DNA of 64,000 nt from the NCBI GenBank assembly GCA_004570425.1, contig SPQJ01000013.1, positions 26,395 to 90,394 on the forward strand, read 5' to 3'. The notes beneath the pieces are model-generated. The model searched no databases and was not told the DNA's origin. It worked only from the letters and a program-made list of their open reading frames with translations. The position numbers and the translations under genes were made by a program. Positions 51,701 through 64,000 of the stretch are shown one piece after another (the first letter of the stretch is position 1; each line of letters starts with the position of its first letter). This DNA comes from Bacillus sp. AZ43 (GTDB taxonomy: Bacteria > Actinomycetota > Actinomycetes > Mycobacteriales > Geodermatophilaceae).

Positions 51701-54277
51701 ATGTTCGACGCCGACACCCTCCCTGCGGCCATCGCAGAGTTGTTCCGTATGAACAACTACACGGTGGAAGGCCCTGTCCACATCCACGGTGCCGAGATTG
51801 ACCTCGTCGCCACCCCGACGGGTGACCCCTTCGCATCGAAAGTTTATATCGAGGCGACCATCGAGCATGTCGACAACGACAAGTATGGCAAGGATGTCGG
51901 TAAACTCGCGCTCGTAGGGGAAAAGGATCCCAGTGCGCGGCGCTTGATCGTTAGCTCAAGGGGATTTTCCCTGCCTGTGCGAGAGCGGGCGAGAGAAAGT
52001 CGCATCGATACTCTTACATATGAGGAACTGTTCAGGAAATTCGAACGGTTCGAGCCGTACCTGCGCGCCATGCTGGACGACGGGCCTGTGGCCACAGAGT
52101 TGGCTCAACTGGACGCAATCTACGAGGAACCTGTCTTTGTTGACGCTCACGGGCAAGACGGAGCCACAGAGTGGTTGGGCGAGTGGTACCGCTCATCAGG
52201 GGCCGAGCATCCATGGCTGATCACTGTAGGGGAGTATGGGACCGGCAAGACCGCCCTTACTCGTGTCGTGCAGCGGCGTTGGCTGATGGCTCATCGAATG
52301 GATCCGTCCCTACCGGTCCCATTCAGGATCGAACTTCGTGACTTCACGCGCCAATTCGACGCTGACGGGTTGCTCCATCACTTCCTTGACCGAAACAGTC
52401 TTGGACACATACCGCTGGAGTTCGTGTGGTCGCTGATCCGATCCGGCCGTGTCGTCTTGTTGCTCGACGGGTACGACGAAATGGCCCAGTATCTTTCCGC
52501 CCGCGAACGCAGGGTTTGCCTCGAGGCCCTCGCCCACCTGTCGTCCGGCGGCGCGCGCGGTCTTCTGACAAGTCGGCCGAACTACTTCTCGGAGGCCGAG
52601 GAGTTCCAACTGTTCGATGTCCTATACCGCGATTTGGAGGCTCGCTCCCCCCTGGCGCGGTCGAGCGTGCTGGCGATCGCGGAGCAGGAAGCTGAACTAG
52701 ACTCGTTCATCGAAACTCAGTTCATCAAGAGATATGAGCGAGCGCTTCGCGACCTCGACCCAAACCAGACGGAAGAGCTGGTGCGACGAGTTCTAGGTAA
52801 GGATGCGCGAGGCGCCCAGGTCGTCATCGACATCTTGCGCAGGGTTTTCCGAACCACGGAATTGGGCGCCGAGAGATCCTTGTCCGGTAAGCCGGTCATC
52901 ATCAGCTATCTCCTGGAAGTGGTCGAGCAGCTTAAGGGGCTGGAGCAGGCAGAGCAAGACGCGGCGACTCTTGCTCTGACTGAATGGGGCATCTACGCGC
53001 TGGTGGTTGACCAGTTGATGCTGCGCGATTACGGCCAGGCTGGGCAGGTGATGCCTGGGCGGCGGCGTCGTTTTCTTCACGTATTGGCACTGCATCTCAG
53101 TCAGAAGGATCAGGCCGTGATAGGAGAGGAGCAGTTTCGCGACCTGATCTCCCGCGAATTCCGAACAGAGCTCCGTCGTTACGATGGGCACCAGCGTCAG
53201 GTCGAGGTCGAGAACCTGTTCGAAGATTTGCGCCGGTCTGGGACGCTGGCCCGATCGGTGGATCCGACACGCCCCGGGTGGCGGTTCTCGCACAACTCTT
53301 TGAGAGAGTTCTTGCTTGCGGAGGGGGTGCTTGAAGCCCTAGAGAAGGGCCTGACGCCGAGCACCTCGATTCCCGTGACGGATGCGATGCGCATCTTCGT
53401 CCGGTCGCAGGCTGTCGCGCGGCTTGAATCTCAGGCCGAGCAGTTGGCGCGTCTGTGGGGTGGTAGGCAGTCTGACCGTGGCGTGGGGCGGCTCTTGTCC
53501 CTACTTTGGGACGGACTTGTCACGCTGGGCCCATCTACTTTAGACCCCGCGCGTCGTGTGATGGCACTCCTTAGTCCGGACGTCGTGGCGTTGGACGGCA
53601 TCAGTCTCAGCCGACTGAGTCTTAGTAGCGTGGAGGCCCCCGCGAGTCTATCCGGTGTCAACTTCCAGAGCAGCGAACTCGAAGACGTGTTGCTTGCTGG
53701 ATCCGACGTCAGTGGGGGAAACTTTCGGGATTGCATCCTCGAGAATGTGGACTTCTCGGACGCCAACTTGGCAGGAGCGTCGTTTATCAACTCGCTGCTC
53801 GTCGACGTTAATCTGTCCAGGAGTACTGTGGCGGGGAGCGACTTCCGCGGAATCGACGATGAATCGTCCATCCTCGTCGAGGCCACGGAAGGAGAGCAGT
53901 CGCTCATCAGGCACGAGGGTGCAGCGGCCATCGGATACCTAAGCTTCATGGGAGCGAAGACAGATCCGGTCGACAGTTTCTCGGTTCTCCGCCACCACCC
54001 GGACTTTCCTATCGTGGCAAAGGTGTGCGCGAAGTTTAGTGAGCACTCGCCCCGTCAGCGTCTGGGAGTCGAACAAAAGGGTGCTGCGATGCGCAACGTG
54101 CCGTTCGCGCGTCGCTTCGTGGCTCACCTTGAGCAGTGCAGATTCGTTGAGGTACAGGGCGGGAGGACCGATGTTCTTTATGTAACGCCTTTGGGGCGCT
54201 CTGCGGTTACCGAAGTGGCCTCCGGGCAGGGGATGCCGCCAGAGATCGAATCGTTCTTGCGGCGTGAACTGCAGTAG
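51701..54277 (+). CDS. NACHT-domain STAND NTPase with degenerate Mrr-like N-terminus and pentapeptide repeats
   Basis: An 858-residue NLR-like protein. Residues 1-115 look like an Mrr/PD-(D/E)xK nuclease fold (AEIDLVATPTG, Asp34; YIEAT, Glu51), but the catalytic lysine position is Thr53. Residues 170-300 form the NACHT core: Walker A GEYGTGKT (177-184), Walker B LLLDGYDE (253-260) and TSRP (290-293). A helical region follows, with the winged-helix HNSLREFLLA (531-540). About 636-715 are pentapeptide-like repeats (FSDANLAGASF, NLSRSTVAGSDF). The last 100 residues may be another winged helix. It is a single gene of lower GC than both flanks and uses codons rare around it, so it was probably acquired horizontally. 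STAND proteins of this kind act in phage defence, with the NTPase sensing infection; here the sensor would be C-terminal and the effector N-terminal. No partner gene is present. Confidence 0.88.
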   Translation: MFDADTLPAAIAELFRMNNYTVEGPVHIHGAEIDLVATPTGDPFASKVYIEATIEHVDNDKYGKDVGKLALVGEKDPSARRLIVSSRGFSLPVRERARESRIDTLTYEELFRKFERFEPYLRAMLDDGPVATELAQLDAIYEEPVFVDAHGQDGATEWLGEWYRSSGAEHPWLITVGEYGTGKTALTRVVQRRWLMAHRMDPSLPVPFRIELRDFTRQFDADGLLHHFLDRNSLGHIPLEFVWSLIRSGRVVLLLDGYDEMAQYLSARERRVCLEALAHLSSGGARGLLTSRPNYFSEAEEFQLFDVLYRDLEARSPLARSSVLAIAEQEAELDSFIETQFIKRYERALRDLDPNQTEELVRRVLGKDARGAQVVIDILRRVFRTTELGAERSLSGKPVIISYLLEVVEQLKGLEQAEQDAATLALTEWGIYALVVDQLMLRDYGQAGQVMPGRRRRFLHVLALHLSQKDQAVIGEEQFRDLISREFRTELRRYDGHQRQVEVENLFEDLRRSGTLARSVDPTRPGWRFSHNSLREFLLAEGVLEALEKGLTPSTSIPVTDAMRIFVRSQAVARLESQAEQLARLWGGRQSDRGVGRLLSLLWDGLVTLGPSTLDPARRVMALLSPDVVALDGISLSRLSLSSVEAPASLSGVNFQSSELEDVLLAGSDVSGGNFRDCILENVDFSDANLAGASFINSLLVDVNLSRSTVAGSDFRGIDDESSILVEATEGEQSLIRHEGAAAIGYLSFMGAKTDPVDSFSVLRHHPDFPIVAKVCAKFSEHSPRQRLGVEQKGAAMRNVPFARRFVAHLEQCRFVEVQGGRTDVLYVTPLGRSAVTEVASGQGMPPEIESFLRRELQ

Positions 54278-54302
54278 CACGACTGGCCAGCCCCCATGGT
54301 GA

Positions 54303-61625
<7,323 letters not shown>

Positions 61626-61630
61626 GCCCT

Positions 61631-62275
61631 GTGGTTCCCGGACGACTGGTCACCGCCGGCGAACTGGTCGGGGCGGTCGACGACGTGGCGCGTTCCCTCC
61701 TCGGTTGCTGGGTGGTCACCGACCGGGCCGAGGGCACCGTCGCGCTGCGGCTGACCGAGGTCGAGGCGTACTCCGGCTCCGGCGTCGACCCCGCCGCCCA
61801 CTCGCACCGGGGGCCCACCCCACGTGCGGCGATCATGTTCGGCCCGCCGGGGCGCTTGTACGTGTACTTCTCCTACGGCGTGCACTGGTGCGCCAACGTC
61901 GTCGTCGGTCCGGAGGGGGACGGCGAGGCGGTGCTGCTGCGCGCCGGGGAGGTCGTGGTGGGGGAGGAGCTCGCCCGCGCCCGTCGCCCGGCCGCGCGCA
62001 CGGCCCGCGATCTGGCAGGGGGGCCGGCCCGGCTCACCCAGGCCCTGGCCATCGGGCGCGAGGACCTCGGCACCGACCTGCTGGATCCGGGCTCCCCGGT
62101 GCGGCTCCACAGGGGCGCGGCGCCGGCCGACATCTCGGCGGGCCCCCGGGTCGGCATCAGCGTGGCGACCGACCTGCCCTGGCGGTTCTGGGAGACCGGC
62201 GCGACCTCGGTCAGCGTGTTCCGGGCGGGTGGCAAGCCCCGGCGCCGGAGCGCCGGGCAGGATGGTCTCCCGTGA
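61631..62275 (+). CDS. 3-methyladenine DNA glycosylase (AAG/MPG family)
   Basis: Base-excision repair glycosylase of the Mpg type, 214 residues from GTG 61631, five bases after argH. Motifs: ARSLLGCWVV, LTEVEAYSG, the catalytic HSHRGPTPRAAIMFGPPGRLYVYFSYGVHWCANVV block, and LAGGPARLTQALAIGRED. Stop overlaps the tyrS start (GTGA), so glycosylase and tyrS are coupled, an order also seen in other actinobacteria. Confidence 0.93.
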   Translation: MVPGRLVTAGELVGAVDDVARSLLGCWVVTDRAEGTVALRLTEVEAYSGSGVDPAAHSHRGPTPRAAIMFGPPGRLYVYFSYGVHWCANVVVGPEGDGEAVLLRAGEVVVGEELARARRPAARTARDLAGGPARLTQALAIGREDLGTDLLDPGSPVRLHRGAAPADISAGPRVGISVATDLPWRFWETGATSVSVFRAGGKPRRRSAGQDGLP

Positions 62276-63576
62276 CCACGCCTTCCGCCCACGGGGTGAT
62301 CGACGAGCTGCACCGGCGAGGGCTCATCGCCCAGAGCACCGACGAGGCCGCACTGCGCGCCCACCTCGCCGAGGGGCCGGTCGCCTTCTACTGCGGTGTC
62401 GACCCGACGGCGCCGAGCCTGCACGTCGGCCACCTGGTCCAGTACATGGTCATGCGCGCGCTGCAGCGCGCCGGCCACCAGCCCGTCGTCCTCGTCGGCG
62501 GAGCGACCGGCCTGATCGGTGACCCGCGGCCCACGGCCGAGCGGCAGCTCAACGACCCCGAGGTCGTCGCCGGGTGGGTGGACAGCATCCGCACGCAGGT
62601 CGCGCCGCTGCTCGAGCTGCCGGCGGAGGCCGACGGGCTCAAGGGCCCGATCTACGTCGACAACCTGGAGTGGACCGGGCCGCTGTCGGCCATCGACTTC
62701 CTCCGCGACATCGGCAAGCACTTCCGGGTGAGCCAGATGCTGGCGAAGGAGGCGGTGTCGGCCCGGCTGAACTCCGACGCCGGAATCAGCTACACCGAGT
62801 TCAGCTACCAGATCCTGCAGGCCAACGACTTCCGCGAGCTGCACCGCCGGCACGGGGTGACGCTCCAGACCGGCGGCTCGGATCAGTGGGGGAACCTCAC
62901 GGCCGGCATCGACCTCGTCCGCCGGACGGCGGGAGCGAAGGTGCACGCCCTCTCCACGCCGCTGGTGACCAAGTCGGACGGGACGAAGTTCGGCAAGACC
63001 GAGGGCGGGGCGGTCTGGCTCGACCCGTCGCTGACCTCGCCGTACGCGTTCTTCCAGTTCTGGCTCAACGCCGACGACGCCGACGCGCGCGCCTGGCTGC
63101 CGCTGTACTCCGAGCGGCCGGCCGAGGAGGTGGACGCGCTGATCGCCGAGAGCGTCGAGCGCCCGGCCGCCCGGACGGCGCAGCGGGCGCTGGCCGAGGA
63201 GCTCACCCTGCTCGTGCACGGGCCGGAGCAGTTGCGCCAGGCGGAGGCGGCCGGCCGGGCGCTCTTCGGGCGCGACGACCTGGCGGTGCTGGGGGAGGAG
63301 ACGCTGGGTGCCGCGCTGCGCGAGGCGGGCAGCGTCACGGTGGACGGCGAGACACCGTCGATCGCCCAGCTGCTCCAGCTGACCGGTCTGGTCGGCAGCC
63401 TCTCGGAGGCGCGGCGGACGGTGAAGGAGGGCGGGGCGTACCTGAACAACCAGCGGGTCGCCGACGCCGACGCCGTGCCGGGCGACGACGCCTGGCTGGC
63501 GGGCGGGTGGCTCGTCCTCCGGAGGGGCAAGCGGGCCGTCGCGGGGGTCCGGCGCGGGGCTGCCCCGGGCGCCTGA
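62272..63576 (+). CDS. tyrS: Tyrosyl-tRNA synthetase
   Basis: Class I synthetase, 434 residues from GTG 62272. HIGH-type motif HVGH (residues 51-54, in DPTAPSLHVGHLVQYM), tyrosine-site SYTEFSYQILQANDF and GGSDQWGNLTAGIDL, and the KMSKS equivalent KFGKT (DGTKFGKTEGGAV). C-terminal S4-like RNA-binding domain: LVGSLSEARRTVKEGGAYLNNQRV. Last protein gene before the rRNA operon; 374 non-coding bases follow. Confidence 0.96.
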   Translation: MTTPSAHGVIDELHRRGLIAQSTDEAALRAHLAEGPVAFYCGVDPTAPSLHVGHLVQYMVMRALQRAGHQPVVLVGGATGLIGDPRPTAERQLNDPEVVAGWVDSIRTQVAPLLELPAEADGLKGPIYVDNLEWTGPLSAIDFLRDIGKHFRVSQMLAKEAVSARLNSDAGISYTEFSYQILQANDFRELHRRHGVTLQTGGSDQWGNLTAGIDLVRRTAGAKVHALSTPLVTKSDGTKFGKTEGGAVWLDPSLTSPYAFFQFWLNADDADARAWLPLYSERPAEEVDALIAESVERPAARTAQRALAEELTLLVHGPEQLRQAEAAGRALFGRDDLAVLGEETLGAALREAGSVTVDGETPSIAQLLQLTGLVGSLSEARRTVKEGGAYLNNQRVADADAVPGDDAWLAGGWLVLRRGKRAVAGVRRGAAPGA

Positions 63577-63652
63577 CCGGGCTCTACCGCCCCGTGTCGG
63601 GCAGGTGTCCGCGGCGCGTCGACGGCGTGTCGGGCGTCACCAGCCTGCGGGT

Positions 63653-63682
63653 TTGACACCGCCCCCTGCCCGGACGTAACTT
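63653..63682 (+). promoter_or_regulatory. rRNA operon promoter
   Basis: TTGACA (63653-63658), an 18-base spacer and TAACTT (63677-63682): a consensus -35 and a TANNNT -10, the strongest promoter in the window. About 270 bases of leader follow before 16S rRNA. Confidence 0.8.
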
Positions 63683-63702
63683 TCTCTCTGCGCCGCGCGA
63701 GA

Positions 63703-63925
63703 CCCCGTCCGGGGCCAGCGAGACGCTCCTGCGGGGGCGGATCGTTGTGCGGCGCCACAACGAGAAGCCGTCTCGAACGAAGGCCGCGAGGCCGGAGTTT
63801 CTGCGCGTCCGCTCTTTGAGAACTCAACAGCGTGCCGAAAGTCAGTGCCAAGTAATACCCCGTGCCGGCCTTTTGGGTCGGCTGGGATTCCTTTGGTTGA
63901 TTGATATCGAGAGTGCTAGCTCTCG
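63703..63925 (+). promoter_or_regulatory. rrn leader with hairpins and boxA antitermination element
   Basis: In order: CCCCG-TC-CGGGG (63703-63714); GTTGTG-CGGCGC-CACAAC (63744-63761) followed at once by CGAGA-AGCCG-TCTCG (63761-63775), boxB-like hairpins; GGCC-GCGA-GGCC (63782-63793) with a GNRA loop; GCTCTTTGA (63811-63819), a boxA match running into the conserved GAACTCAACAGC string of actinobacterial leaders; and CGAGAG-TGCTAG-CTCTCG (63908-63925) just before 16S. Fits Nus-factor antitermination and pre-16S processing. The region 63577-63950 holds no protein gene. Confidence 0.7.
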
Positions 63926-63950
63926 GTTCTCAGCCGCGATCGAATTCATC

Positions 63951-64000
63951 TACGGAGAGTTTGATCCTGGCTCAGGACGAACGCTGGCGGCGTGCTTAAC
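63951..64000 (+). rRNA. 16S ribosomal RNA, 5' end (partial)
   Basis: The canonical 5' end of bacterial 16S rRNA: AGAGTTTGATCCTGGCTCAG (63956-63975) followed by GACGAACGCTGGCGGCGTGC, an actinobacterial-type reading. The gene runs off the right edge after 50 bases. The exact mature 5' end is uncertain by a few bases. Confidence 0.97.

Overview
The window is high-GC DNA with dense, tightly overlapping genes, frequent GTG starts and four-base ATGA/GTGA gene junctions. Gene order infC-rpmI-rplT-rRNA methyltransferase ... pheS-pheT ... argCJBDFR-argH ... tyrS, a HemD-like nitrate regulator and candidate GlnR boxes all point to an actinobacterium. The style resembles Geodermatophilaceae and relatives, but that family assignment is inference. 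The window ends at the 5' end of a 16S rRNA gene.

Region 1 (about 0.4-16.5 kb) is an aldarate (glucarate/galactarate) utilisation locus. A minus-strand tripartite tricarboxylate-type transporter (tctC-tctB-tctA, followed by a universal stress protein and two TauE/SafE paralogues) lies divergent from a LysR regulator. After that regulator, a plus-strand run encodes 5-dehydro-4-deoxyglucarate dehydratase, glucarate dehydratase, L-talarate/galactarate dehydratase and 2-oxoglutarate semialdehyde dehydrogenase. Together these convert glucarate or galactarate to 2-oxoglutarate. The run continues without clear breaks through an ATP-grasp enzyme, an AEC transporter, malate:quinone oxidoreductase and a D-2-hydroxyglutarate/D-lactate dehydrogenase-like flavoprotein. 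The transporter and catabolic promoters share an identical 14-bp element and the same -35/-10 spacing.

Region 2 (16.5-27 kb) is a mixed set: a DUF3516 helicase, a 44-residue CPxC miniprotein, an SDR, homocysteine methyltransferase, a YidD protein with an odd N-terminus, an APH-like kinase, ArfB ribosome rescue, Arr rifampin ADP-ribosyltransferase, and an ECF42-type sigma factor operon with its YCII/DGPF partner.

Region 3 (27-41.6 kb) carries nitrate assimilation: nasA-nirB-nirD, then narK and an NnaR-like HemD/winged-helix regulator, interspersed with unrelated genes. nasA and narK share a GTGAG-N6-GGAAC box matching the GlnR layout.

Region 4 (41.6-51.6 kb) is core translation: infC (ATC start, structured leader), rpmI, rplT, a SpoU methyltransferase and pheST. 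A TetR/AurF diiron oxygenase pair, a DUF4873 protein and a DMT exporter lie between them.

Region 5 (51.6-54.3 kb) is the clear outlier: one large gene of visibly lower GC encoding a NACHT STAND NTPase with a degenerate Mrr-like nuclease N-terminus and pentapeptide repeats. It is inserted directly upstream of the arginine operon and is a candidate single-gene antiphage system.

Region 6 (54.3-64 kb) is argC-J-B-D-F-R-H, all joined by four-base overlaps, preceded by an apparently leaderless argC promoter inside an ARG-box-like repeat. It continues with a 3-methyladenine DNA glycosylase, tyrS, and the rrn promoter/leader with boxA and the start of 16S rRNA. I found no CRISPR array, insertion sequence or complete tRNA.
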